From Kondoa malvinella (taxonomy: Eukaryota > Basidiomycota > Agaricostilbomycetes > Agaricostilbales > Kondoaceae): DNA of 64,000 nt. Shown here piece after piece: positions 33,055 to 44,586 of this stretch (position 1 is the first letter of the stretch; each line of letters begins with the position of its first letter). A program made the position numbers and the translations under genes. The notes below the pieces were generated by a model that saw only the letters and a program-made list of their open reading frames with translations, had not been told where the DNA came from and made no database searches. The stretch spans positions 446,441 through 510,440 of the forward strand of contig BCIM01000010.1 in NCBI GenBank assembly GCA_039545315.1. Direction: 5' to 3'.

Positions 33055-35902
33055 TTAATGCCCATAGAGTTTCACCAGACCATCAGCACCGGACGTAACG
33101 ACATACGGTAGAGTTGGATGATACTTGACGGCCAGGATGCCCTCTTTTGCCATGAGACGATGTGTCGCTAGCTCTTGCACACAAGTGCGCGTTGATAGCA
33201 GATCCCAGAATCGCAGACTGCAGTCGTGACCTCCTGAGACGACATTCAGTCCAGCTGGATCAATGTCAAGTGATATGACTGCATCGAGGTGTGCGAGCAT
33301 GGAGTGAGTGCATTCTCCTGTGCGTTCAACAACCAGGTAAGCTCAGAACGGCTGATAGACCATGCAACTCACCTGTATTCAGATCAAAAACCCTGATGTA
33401 CTTGTCCTCATGTGCAGTGACGAGCAGAGGCAGGGTCGGATGCGAGACTGCTTGGTTGATCTGAGTGGCGGGTGTCCCGTCTGTGCAGCAGAGATCTTGG
33501 ACATCAGCTAAGGCTGATCGACTCACGGCCGCTACCACGGACCGTATGTTTCATCGCTCTTCAGCTTGAGCGTCTCTTTGCCCGTCTCGACGTCAAATAG
33601 CTTGACCACCGAATTATCATATGCGACCACAATCTTGCGCATGTCGGAGCAGCACACGCTGACGCTCGTCGGTATCGGCAAATCCTTCTCTTCCCCTTCG
33701 CTGTCTGTGCCAATGTACTTCCAGCTTAGCCGTAAGGGCGAATCCAGCCGATCAGTGTTCCAGATCTTGACTGTGCCATCTGCAGAAGCGGTAGCCAGCA
33801 GGTTTTCATCTTGCACTCGCAGCGGGATGACCGCTAGATCCCAAATAGCATCTGTGTGACCTTCTAGTGTAGCTAGGGTGAGATCAGGATCGTAAGGCGC
33901 ATAAGTTTCCCTTTCCCTAGGCGGGAGAGCCCAGACGTGGACAGTTTGGTCGAGTGAAGCGCTGTAGAGGCGATCTTGGCTCGAGGAGAAAGCGACTGCG
34001 GTGACTGGACCCGAATGCCCTCGGTAGGTGATCTGTGGTTCTATCTCTGGTGTTGTCGAGTTCCTGCAAGGAGAAAGGTTATCGGCGACCAAGTAACAAA
34101 GAGTACGCTGCACTTACTTTCCAGGCGCCAGACTATGACTCGGCAGTCTCCATAGCTTGACAGTCGAATCATCTCCACCACTAGCAAGTAGAAGTTCCGC
34201 CGTCCGAGCAAAGGCAACACTCCGTACTGCGTCAAGATGGCTCCGCAGCACCTTTCTCGCTTTCCACGTTGATCTGTCACCACTTTCTTCCAACTTTTCT
34301 TCTCGCTCGCCCAGCTCTAGATTCACAAGATCTGCTTCAATCTCGCTCGACTCTGATGCGGATAACGAGGCAGCTTCACCAGCAGCCTTCAACTTTGCCC
34401 TCCAAGCAGTCTTGCTTTCGGGTCTGAAGATCGCCGTCAACCTTTCTCCGCCTCTTTCTTCCTCTTGCGCTTCCTCACGACTCGAGCTCTCGGATTCGGA
34501 AGAGAAAGGATCGTCCGGCCCTGGCTCTAAAAGCGGTGCTGGTTCGCCATACGGAACACCTTGAGCATTGAACGGGTTGGCTTCAAATTTCTCGCTGGAC
34601 TCAGGTGCAATTGTCGGCAGATCACTCAAGGGCGAGCTGGGAGTCTTAGGAGGCGCATCGACAGGCAATGGTGGCAGAATGCCGTTTTGCTGCGGAGCTG
34701 AGGTGATTTCTACTTCAGCTGCTGTTTGAGCAGGTTGAGCAGGAGGTAGTTGGAAGGGGCGCAAAGATGGAGGTGGAAGAGAGACTGGAGGTGCTTCGGA
34801 CGCTGGCACAGCAGAGGTAGAGGGTTGCATGTGGGCCGAAGCTGTTGTACCTGCTGGAAGCTGAATGATGCCATTGCGCAGGCGCGGCACACCTGATGCT
34901 GAACGATCAGGCAAAGGATTGAGTGTAGACGCTGAAGTCAGGTAAGAGATTTCTTGTAGACATCTGCACTGAGATGAGTTTCGAGCGTATTCGCACATCT
35001 TCGGACATACTGTTTCAAATAATCTCTGCTTTTCGCTCTTCCTTTGGCGTCTCGCCCGATAGCTGGGTTCCAAACAGTCGAGCCGGTAGCTCCGCCAGCA
35101 TTTGAAGCAGTATCTTTTCCATCCTTGTTCATTAGCGGAATGCCATTCAAGGTAGTCATAGGCTGATTCATAGATTGAGCAGAGCCAGGTCGAGACATGT
35201 TCATATATGATGGCAAAGCAGATAGCTGAACGCTGTTAGTGGCTTGAGGTGCGGCCAGCGAGTTGGTCCCTGGTGCAGAAGTAGCTGGCGCTTCGCTCGG
35301 TGCTGCATCCGAGCTGGTAGGACTTGACGCTTCGTTCTCGTCCATCTTCTGAGATGCTTTCGTAGGTTGCTGCTGCTGATTAGCGGCCAGCGCAAGGTAT
35401 TTCGACCTAGCATGGCTTGAGCCAAATTGTCTGGCTAGAAATTGCTGAACACGTACCTTTCGCCCTTGAGCGCAAATTCAAGCATCCTAACGCGCCTAAC
35501 AAGATCGTTCCGAGCATTCTCGTTCCCTCTCCGTTCGCCTTCCAGCAAAGCTATCCTCGCGCGCATTTCACCTCGTTCAATCTCCCATTCGTTCCTATCT
35601 CGCTCGTACTTTCTGAACTCTGTTTGTAGAAAGTGCAAGACGTGTGAAAGGGACATGGCTGGCGGTACAGGTGCTTGAGCTGAACTTGAAGGCACGGGTG
35701 GTGCAGGGACTTGCTGCTGTTGGACATTGGTAGGTGATTGAGGCTGTTGTTGTTGTTGTTGTTGCTGCTGCTGCATAGGCTGAGCGTGTTGCTGCTGTTG
35801 TTGCCCTTCGCCAGCGTGATTCGGCGCAGGCAAGTTGTTCGAGGATTGCTCTGGATGATTTTGAGCCATTTGCTGCTGCTGTTGGGGCCGCCATGGTAGC
35901 AT
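33055..35902 (-). CDS. striatin-family STRIPAK scaffold with WD40 repeats
   Basis: Core scaffold of the STRIPAK phosphatase/kinase complex (fungal homologues PRO11, Far8). The first in-frame ATG is 35902 (MLPWRPQQQQQ); the frame is open upstream to 35950 without ATG. Order: Gln-rich N-terminus; striatin coiled coil (LSHVLHFLQTEFRKYERDRN, RARIALLEGERRG); Ser/Thr-rich linker; conserved block LKQCLQEISYLTSASTLNPL (formed by the intron near 34962-35006); then WD40 blades such as VRSVAFARTAELLLASGGDD, SGPVTAVAFSSSQDRLYSAS, DAIWDLAVI, SADGTVKIWNTD, VTAHEDKYIRVFDLNTG, VVSGGHDCSLRFWDLLS and YVVTSGADGLVKLYGH. About 850 residues. It is the only STRIPAK member here. Confidence 0.93.
35742..35775 (-). 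repeat. CAR-codon polyglutamine tract in striatin
   Basis: A run of about ten to eleven Gln codons (mixed CAA and CAG on the minus strand) inside the Gln-rich N-terminus, with shorter runs on either side between 35700 and 35890. Mixed codons suggest a conserved rather than a freshly expanded tract. Confidence 0.75.
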
Positions 35903-35950
35903 GATGCCTGTCTGAGCCGCTTGAGGCTTGGTATACGCGCTGCGAGGCAA

Positions 35951-36348
35951 AGACGAAGGTGTTCGAGCGATAGTTCAGTTTATAGAGATTTCACCTCATT
36001 CGCTTGCTTTTGAGTTGTATTTACGAGCAGTAGTCAGTCGCCAGGACACCAGGACACTAGTCGGCAACAGCACACGAGATCTAGGCGACTTGGTCAGATG
36101 AACGCTTTTGCAAAAGCGGTGCGCGTTCAGTTTCAAAAAGTGAGATGTGTAGTACAAAAGTGATCTGTGCGATGCTCTAGCTTCCCGCGCAGCTCGCCGG
36201 AGACTATACAGGATAGATCCATTCTGCGTCTTTGCATGAAATACTCACATGTCACAGATACTGCTGGACTTCATCAGCCTCTGTTTCGCTTGAGAAGATT
36301 GTCGTAGGCTCACCAAGATGCAGTACATCTTCAACCGTTGGTTGAGGA
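35951..36348. other. intergenic between AlkB 3' end and striatin 5' end
   Basis: 398 bp. It holds the striatin promoter (minus strand). A small ORF (36252-36470) belongs to the AlkB exon in another frame. Nothing else seen. Confidence 0.5.
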
Positions 36349-37561
36349 TCATGTCTCCTCCATCTGCCCGTTCTTCCAGCGATGTACGGGCCCAGTATGT
36401 ACATTATACCGATAGTAGTCTGTTTGAGTTTCATGATAAGTCTTTGGATAGGGAACGTTAAGATAGGCACTCACTGTTTGTCCCAGCAACAGAAATCGCT
36501 TTCTATTCGCCCGTCAACCCGCGATGTCGCTCTATCACTCGCACTCACCCTAAAAGTAATGTTCATCCTGCCTTCCGCTTTCGCTCGTTTGGGCACAGCA
36601 TGTAGCCATTCCGATTGTGTTTTCCCACGCATGACAATCATTGTCCCGGCCTCCAGTGCAAACTTCTCCACCTTGACTGATTTGTCGGTTTTGTGCTTCA
36701 GTTGGAAATCTCGCGTGCTGCCGAGGGAGAGGGATGCGATATTTGGGAGCGGGCCGCTGTGAAAAACGTATCAGCCAGTTGATGCAAATATAGGGAAGAC
36801 TGACAGGAAGGATTCATCATCCGAGTGAAAGGATATCGAGTCCTTCCCATCAGCATAATAATTCACTCTACGACGCATCAGCTTGACTCAATAGCAGAAG
36901 AGAGCAGCTCACAATACGAAGTTGTAATGCGCGCCAGTTCTCGTCTCGACATAATTCTTTAGCGATCTGAGTATGCTGGGTAGAGGCCGAGGTTTGATCT
37001 TGTATTTCGAGCTGGTAGGACTTTCACCCGTTTCATCCTGGCCCCATACACATGTATCTGACTTATCATCAGACATGTCCAACGAGACGACGATCAGACA
37101 CACATCGAGGTGTTTTGATTGTCATCGGCCCTTTCTGATAGGTAACTCGATACTGAGAGATGAATTCACCGATCAGCGCTGTTCGTCGTCGGTCGAGAGG
37201 AGGCGAGACGCACCCATGGAAAGTCCTTTCGAAGGTACGCGAAAAGCTGTGCCCGTATCGAAGCAGAGAGGAAAGCTTGAGGAGAGAAGTAAAGCAGGTC
37301 TAGGCCCGGGTCCTTCTTAATGACGCGCGGTTCTATCTCGCTGAAACCAGTAGACAGATCAAACGGAGGAGGGACGATGGAAAGAGGAGAAGAAGTAGAA
37401 GGGCCTGCTGCAGGGACATCGGACTGAGGCTCGGGCGAAGATTGTTTTGCTTTCTTGTTCGACTTAGGCGTGGATTTGGGCTGCTCGCCTTCTTCATCCG
37501 AGATGAGCGAGACAATCTCTGGAGATGCTTTGCGCTTGAACCCTAGCACGGCTTGCTTCAT
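36349..37561 (-). CDS. AlkB-family 2OG-Fe(II) dioxygenase (ALKBH2/3-like)
   Basis: Oxidative demethylase for alkylated bases, acting on DNA or RNA in nucleus or cytosol. The ATG at 37561 (MKQAVLGFKRKASPEIVS) is followed by an acidic/basic linker, then LDLLYFSPQAFLSASIRAQL, YLRKDFPWYRVTYQKG, TPRYTCVWGQDETGE and YNFVLVNYYADGKDSISFHS with DDE. HSD is the HxD iron site. Then come LGPLPNIASLSLGSTRDFQL, GTMIVMRGKTQSEWLHAVPK (second His) and RMNITFR (the Arg pair binding 2OG). A 28-nt exon (36509-36482) leads to TNNYYRYNVHTGPVHRWKNG and the stop at 36349. All catalytic residues are present. The gene lies 134 bp downstream of the helicase on the same strand. Confidence 0.88.
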
Positions 37562-37695
37562 GCTCTGAAGGTCGTTGTGAACGAATGACCTCACAGCCGC
37601 TTTGGACTTTGTTGTTTTGAACTTCTAGGGGATAGGCAGACGGAGCAATGCGATGGGATATGAAATGCATGGTGTATCTAACGATTGAATGACTA

Positions 37696-40600
37696 TCAAT
37701 ACAATGCGGTCCGACTTGCAAAATTGAGCCTTTGCAAACCATTCGAGCCTCCTTGCTCGCCCTCCAAATACTGCACATGCTCAGGCGCAGCAGCACACAG
37801 CGTTTTCGCAAAGTCCTTGACTTTTGCAAATGCCAATGTCTGCATGGCATCCTTCGGAAGCAAAGGCACCAAAGTACCCAGCTCGATCCAGTCGCACCGA
37901 TTGGCGAAGAGTTTGTTGACGCGAGAGCAGCATTCGAGGAAAAGAACAGCCTTTACAGGTGACTTCCTCAGCAGATTGAACGTAAGCAATTCGCCTTTTC
38001 GTTGTTGTAAAAGCCCAAGCTTCTCTGCCATCTTGACATACGCGCCAAAGGATCCGAATCCAGCTGTGACATGCGGAGGTTTGTCAAAGACTGACATTCG
38101 GCCGCCTAGTTGGCTCAAGTTCAACTCAAAAATACCTTGCCGGTTCAGAGCGAGCAGGACTTCGTACAGAGGAAGAAGACAGAAAATGTTGCTGCGATCA
38201 ACGACAGGCGCTTGCGGGGGCTTGACTGTATGATTTGCTTTTGATGGAAGGGATCCGGCAGCAGCAGCCGAAGAAGAGTGGCTCGTAGTTGATGCAGAAG
38301 AAGAAGAGCTATGCATTGGCGCAGATGTCGGACTGGATGACCTTGTTCCAGGTGTTGAATTGGTGTGAGGTACAGAAGGAGGTGATGTAGCGACAGGATA
38401 TGCTCGGGGTACAGCTTTCTTGGGTGGCTTCCGGTTGTGCAGGACAGCAGAGCAGACTGGCTAAAATGAGCCTACCGCTTTAATAGGCGGCTGAAGAACG
38501 CTTACATGGCTTGTTTTCGAGGAAATCAAGCGATTTGCCGCTCATAACAAAGTCTGGTCCGACTGCAAGCAAAGTTTGAGCGCGAAACAAGTGCCCAGAG
38601 TAAGTGACTGACCAACTTGAGACTGCTGATGCATATCCTTGATGAATTTGCCAAACAAGGTCTTCTTTGCGCTGCCTCTCAGGAAGAATCCCATGTTGCA
38701 CACAATCACCAGCTTGCTACGCGAACGAGTCAGGGCGACATTGGCACGCCGATCGTTTCTCAAGAAGCCAGGCGCATCGGTTCGAACAAGGGTAGACAGG
38801 ATGTAGTCGGCTTCGTGACCTTGCACAGTGTCCACCGATCTTTAGGATATCAGCCAAAACAGCTGCCAGTGAAGGATATAGCATACCGGATTCGATCTTC
38901 GACCATGGCCTCATCAAGCTTGTCGTCAGACTTGCGGTTATACTCTTGTATTGCCCGAGCGAGCTTTGCTCTGACCACCTCTCCTTGCTTATTGTAGCCC
39001 ACCACTACCAGCCAGGACTTCTTTCGGACAAATTGGTTCATGATAACCTGGACGAGCAGAATGGCCTCATCCTCGTTCTAGTGGTCTTCCACATCAGCAA
39101 AGGCACAAAACAAGTACCGAACGAGACTCACCACTATGCCTGTCCCGATTGTTGTCTCACGTCCATACGGAGCATCCACGAAGGCGACCGAACATCCCGC
39201 AGCAGGCGGCTTTGTCGATATCAATTCGCCATTGTAGACATTGAGCGAGATCCAATTGCCAATATCAGGTGGGAAGCGGTATTGATACTTGAGCAGAGCT
39301 ACCTTAAGATTTCAGTTGAAGTCAAAACAACGCGCTCTCTCGCTGACCTCCCCCATCAAAGATCTCGAAGATACTCTCCACATCATCAGACTGTTCGTTG
39401 CCATATGGCGCCAACTGCTTCGGATCACCGACAAAGGACACGCGTCTGAGCGTCTTCTTGTATATCGCAAACAAATGTGGCAGAGCGAAAGTTGGAATTT
39501 GAGAAGCTTCATCGATCAGAAGATGGCGAAGGTTTCGGTCTTGCAGCACAGTGACCAAACGAGAGTTCGATAATTGCGCAAGTGAGCATAGAAGAACAGT
39601 GTTTGGACCGATACGATCTTCGAGCTCATCATTCGACAAATCGCGCAATTCCGAAGTACGAATAACGTGCTTGTTCATATTAAGATAGCTCGCTTCGTGC
39701 CATTCGATCAAGAAACCGTCGGAGACGATAATGCAGAAGTCTGTGACGCCTTTTTTGACCAGGGCTTCAGCTAGATTTCGGACAGCAGCGTTTGTCTGAG
39801 CTGCGATGACGATGAAGTGGTCGTCTAGGTGAGAAGTGGCAGAAACCAAAGAGCTGATGACGGTAGTCTTGCCAGATCCCGGAGGTCCAATAATTAGATT
39901 GAGTGCCGGCCCACACAGCATGCTGTCCACAGCAGCCCGTTGCGACGCGTTCAAGGCGTCGTCAACATCATACTCGGAAAGATTTCGAGTTTGGTGTAGA
40001 TCTGCTTTGGCGAAGATGTGATTCAAGAAAGGAATCGTGTCGAGGTCGATCTCTTTGTAGAGGACCGCATTCACGAACTTGGATCTGTCATACAATAAGC
40101 GCAATCGCTAGCGAAACGCGCATCACTGACATTGAAAATTCGTCAGCAGCTCTGCTAGCAGCCCGATCCACGACTCTGATTTGCTCGATATCCTCTGGTG
40201 CTGGCGATGCCCTCAACTCGATAGTGCGCTCTTTCCCGTGCGAAAGGCTCGTGACCTTGCCATACACAATGCTGCCATCTTTGAGCGTAACTTCAATCGA
40301 TGCCTTTGCCTCGAGCTAGAGGCAGACACATCAGCAAAGGCCGGAAATCTGTTGGCACGACAAACTTTGTCTCTGAAGGAGCGCGATTGAACGGAATACA
40401 ATCCATTCAAATTCCGCTTAATGTCCTTGAAAGAAGACACGTAAGCCGGAGGTTGGCAGCTCTTGACTACCAGACGGGCTGTAGTGTGCTGAGCGAGCCA
40501 TTCCAAGGTGATAGGATCCACGGTAGCTAAATCGAGGCGCATTGCATTCGCCGTAGTACCCATTTCTTTGACGCCGCATTGATAGGTGACCCAACCAATC

Positions 40601-41198
40601 AAAGTAGCATACTGAATCTGCACACCGTCGAGAAGATCCTCCCTCCATTTGCTCGACATGACTTCTCGGTTTTCGTAAAGCGGTTGACGATTAGTGTAGA
40701 GTTTTGCGAATAGACGGAAAAGTGACATGGCTGGCTTGGCTTCTGATCCGAGACTGGAACCGTTGTAGACGCGAGAGAGACAGAAGGCATTGCGAGTCAG
40801 GTCTAGCAGTTAATGAGCCAAAGTGCGGCACGCGATTGCCTCTGCTTACGTCCTAATTCGTGAAAGAGCAGAAGCGCGGTCGAATCCATATCTACTCCCA
40901 CTTTGGTACACCATTCGCCAGATAAGATATCCTCGAGAATAGAGCTTCTCTCTGGCCTTCTGTCAGGCACAGTGACGAGAAGGCATCGCGACTCGGTCGA
41001 CAATATTATCACGGCGAGCTTCCAAGAGTTGCATATATGTGTCAAGCCAATCACGTCGGTTCCGAACGCAAACAGCCAGTCAAGGTGATCTTCGTTGAGT
41101 TCGGTGTAGGATGCAATGCACGCAGCCTTTTGGCTAGGCTGATCTTCCAACCCGTGGATCAGCGGAAACAGAACTTGATGGGTGTTTGCGTCGTCCAT
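37696..41198 (-). CDS. superfamily-1 helicase (Upf1/Dna2-like) with C-terminal winged-helix-like domain
   Basis: About 1000 residues. The N-terminus (MDDANTHQVLFPLIHGLEDQ) contains a region resembling a degenerate nuclease/ribonuclease-H-like domain (GTDVIGLTHICNSWKLAVII). Helicase motifs: Q-motif ALNASQRAAVDSML, Walker A LIIGPPGSGKTT, Walker B HLLIDEASQIP (DEAS), motif III FVGDPKQLAPYG, YQYRFPPDIGNW, motif V SVDTVQGHEADYILSTLVRT and motif VI RRANVALTRSRSKLVIV. A Ser/Pro-rich linker leads to a folded end (FCLLPLYEVLLALNRQGIFE, LSQLGGRMSVFD, FGSFGAYVKMAEKLGLLQQR) that reads like a LOTUS/OST-HTH-type winged helix; that call is tentative. Probably acts on RNA or RNA:DNA. Same-strand neighbour of the AlkB gene. 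Confidence 0.88.
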
Positions 41199-41629
41199 CG
41201 CGGCAGGTGAAAGAGGACGCTGCCTTCAATGCCTCAAGAGAAGAGCCTCAGGCAGGAAAGAGCGGTGCCGCAAAATATATTGCTTGTCGAGACCAGGTCC
41301 GAGCGCCGCAGCAACCTGCAGCAGCCGCCTGGGATCAGAGCAGTCTCTCCTCTCCTCAAGACCGTTACAGCGGCGTGGTATCTAGCGTCGTCTGGTATAC
41401 ATCGCGGCCAAGGACCAAAAAGTTTGGTACACCTTCGACGCCGACATACACCAAGGCAAAGTCTCCGTAGCACCTATACAACACACATTCCATCAAGCTC
41501 CGTCGGCAGTGTGACTGAGAAGCGAGGATCGGATTGGTAGACTGTGGTATCAGGGCCAAGCGAGTGGACAGCGAATTTGGCAGCCGGACAATAGGGGAAA
41601 AGACAGCACGGCGGAAGTAGGCGTGAGCT
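41199..41629. promoter_or_regulatory. divergent intergenic region, helicase / F-box gene
   Basis: 431 bp between divergent start codons. Overlapping ORFs on both strands are short and compositionally odd; I take none as a gene. Confidence 0.5.
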
Positions 41630-42827
41630 ATGGTACATCTATTGGAATTATCCGATGAGCTGCTGGAGCAAAGTAAGTTGTTTCGGCAAAGACACACAGG
41701 ATTGCGTTGAAAGCTCGGTCACACTGTGCAGTCGGTCTGCACTCAAGCATGGAAACCTGCTTCGACTTTATGTTGACATGCCGAAAGCTGCTTCCTATCA
41801 TCTCGGCCTATCCCCTGCATCGGGAGGTCACACTGTACCAAAGACACGACACAGTTGCTACGGGCGCGGGGCAATCATGCAAGCTGTTCTAAGATTATCT
41901 GGTCCGACATCCAGCAGTCGGTCGACTCGTGCACACGTACAATATCACGGAGGCTTTCATGGAAGACGACGAGCAAGACCTGATGACCATGTACAACTTT
42001 GAGATGTCAATTGCTGTGTTGCGCTTTCTGCCTAAGTCCGCAACTTCAAACCACCAGTCATGCTGTATGCTGTTCCGGATCTTGTGTACACTCAAGCTCG
42101 CATGCGGGATATTCTGTCTACAAGATCTTTACAAGCACTCGAATTGTACGAGGCCAGCACATTAGCCGATCGATACTCCCTTTTGCACAATCTGGACGTC
42201 CTATCAGAGCTGCCACACTTGTGTACGCTCCAATTGTATTCATTCGACCTGGCGGAAGCAACTCAAGCCACCTATCAGTCGACATCAATGGCCAAGGTGA
42301 CCACACTGCATTTGGGATACTGCTACGCGACAGAGTCACAATTGAAGCACTTCCTGTCGCTTTTCACCTCCCTACAACACTTGCGGTTGACCTTGTTCGC
42401 CAACATTACCGCTGGCGAGATCATAAGCGCAGTATCGGAAGGTCTTGGGAAATCTACTGCTACTCTTTGCTCCTTGATACTCTCCTCTCGCGACGATGCT
42501 TCCCGTCTGCTGCCAAAAGCGCCTCCTTTGGACTGGCTGTCTAGGTTCCCGAAGCTTAAGACCCTGGAAATCGATGGACATGTCGTGGAGGGCTCGGCAC
42601 TATTGCACCTAGCAACTACTGCATACAGACTAGTTATTTCAGGAATTGCTCCAGGCAATATAGCTTATGTAATTGGGAGATGGGCGAGGGACAAAAGGAT
42701 CAAGAGAGTGATACGTTTGAGGCCTGCCGGTCTTGACACTGCGCTGCGCAAAGCACTTCTTGTGAGCTCTATTGAGGATATGACCCTGTACAGCCTGACA
42801 AGATCTATAGGAGGATTGCGAGGATAG
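41630..42827 (+). pseudogene. F-box protein gene with LRR-like C-terminus, frame broken twice
   Basis: The start MVHLLELSDELLEQ continues after a GT-AG intron (41673-41731) into IGLHSSMETCFDFMLTCRKL, a typical F-box: adaptor that links substrates to SCF ubiquitin ligase through Skp1. The frame then meets TAA at 41890-41892 between SCKLF and DYLVRHPAVGRLVHTYN, although the reading on both sides is the same frame. Near 42035 the sequence LRFLPK passes to RNFKPPVMLYAVPDL only with a one-base shift. From 42060 to 42827 the frame is open with leucine-rich-repeat spacing (LCTLQLYSFDLAEAT, VTTLHLGYCYATESQLKHFL, PKLKTLEIDG). Either a young pseudogene or sequence errors. F-box genes turn over quickly in fungi, which favours decay. 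Confidence 0.65.
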
Positions 42828-44586
42828 CAATATAACACTCGAATTCGGACGCTATTGAGATTCCTTTGCTATGATATGCGGTCTGCGGTTCTGCAAGTTT
42901 GGAGTAGCCATAGGGCTACTCACCTCGTCAGATTGTTGGTCGTGACTCATCTGTCTGAACACACTTGTCGGATAGAAGGGACGCGCTGCGTGTGCAATAT
43001 AAGCAAAACATCAAGTAGATTAAAGTACAATGCGGACACCCATTTGCCACTCTTGGTGCCAATCGAATCATCTGTCGGCACACAAAACAATCAGTCACAT
43101 GCACAGACAGCAAGTTGTTCAAAAATTGAGGAAGCAAGAGTGATGGAGCGGAAAGTCGACGCGGCAGTGATTGCTGCTCTTGTTTGAAAGGCTGAGCGAA
43201 TCTTGCAGTATTGGGGAATCCAGAGATGATCAGACCAAAAGCAATCGCAAATCTCTGAATTCTTGCTGCATTGCCGACGGTCATTCGAAAGGAATAAAGA
43301 GGGGCATGTAGCGGAAAGTCGACGCGGCAGTGATTGCTGCACTTGTGTGAAAGGCGGAGCATATCTTGCAGTCTTGGCGAATCCAGGGATGATCAGTCCT
43401 ATAGCAACCGCATTCTCTGGGTTCTTGCTACATTGCCGACCGTCGTCCGAGCGCCAGAAGAGAAGAAGAACACGCCATTGCCAAAAGAGACTCAATCTAC
43501 CAGAAGCTCCAGTATTGTCCGTCTGAAGACAGATTGGCGGCATGTCGAATGAGCAATAGGCGCGAAAGGGAACGGACGGAAAGGATGCGAGAAGAAAGAA
43601 GGAGAAGAGCGTGCTGCTCTGGTAGGGCTCCATAGGAGTCCGCTATTAACCGAACGCAAAACACGGACGCATTCCCATGGTGCCAGGTCTGCAGATGGTT
43701 CAACGCGCAATGCTAAGACCAGGAACAGGGACTCGTCCCAGACGCACACAAACTGTGAGGTACTGGAATGAGGAAAGCGCTGTCATGTACGACGCGCAGC
43801 CGCACATGGTCACGAAAAGGACTGGAATGCAGCAAGTAATTTGCGAGTCTTTGGCTGCAGCGGTCATCTCAGTGATGAGTCGAGAGAGACAGGGTAGATA
43901 GAGTAGTACAGAGCAGGCATAGAGCACTACAGGCAGAAAGAGATGATCTGCAGGAAAAAGCGAGTAGCAGGGCTAAGCCAGTAGTCCCGAGGGACCGAAC
44001 GCCTGTCGCCGTATGCAAGAGTAAAGAATGCATAAGCAGACGCAGACGCAGAGACAGCTTCAGATGATGACGCCGGCATGGATGCGTAAGACACAAGCAG
44101 CGCAGAATTTCGACGCGGTAAGTCTTTTTCGCATCGTCACGCCGGCAATGATCATACACCACTGTGCAGCAGTCAGAGCAAGCGGCGATGTGTCCAAGAT
44201 TGTAGCGGAGGAGCGCGAAGTCGCGTGTGTCATCAATTTCCGACACTTCAAATTTTCAAAACAAGTCAAAGACAGCTATGCTTCAATCGCAATCCTGGCA
44301 CTCGAAATTCATCTCGTTCGGCTCGGAGAACCTTTGCGGTCACGGTGGTATGCTTTGCGTAGCCCATAGACAAGATCTGAACGAGCTGGCATGACCCTTT
44401 CGAGTCTCGCTTGTCAAGCGCCACTATTCAAAACAAAGCGCCTTCTTAGTCCTTCTGGTCCTGCTGTGCCAGTATAAAATGCCCTTGCTGACTCTCTTCT
44501 TGTCCTTGCTCTCGTCTGGGATCTTTCAGCTTGCGACATTTTGGCCTTTCGTTCGATTTCAGCTACAAAGTCTCTGTTTGCCCATC
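42828..44586. other. gene-poor region with tandem repeat
   Basis: About 1.76 kb without a convincing gene. It holds a 163-bp tandem repeat (43148 to about 43460). Frames 43091-43633 and 43869-44246 on the minus strand are open, but the first is just the repeat read through and both are compositionally biased. The last 200 bp, including tataaa at 44472, probably form the promoter of the Mei2-like gene. Confidence 0.55.
43148..43460. repeat. 163-bp direct tandem repeat, two copies
   Basis: Both copies start gcggaaagtcgacgcggcag (43148 and 43311, period 163). They stay clearly similar (by eye about 80 percent over 140 bp) through cttgcag, gaatccag, gatgatcag and cattgccgac. Divergence shows the duplication is not recent. 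No match to a known transposon end is evident. Confidence 0.85.

Noticed and set aside
43091..43633. 180-codon minus-strand ORF
   Set aside because: It runs through both copies of the 163-bp repeat and shows no domain; probably chance.
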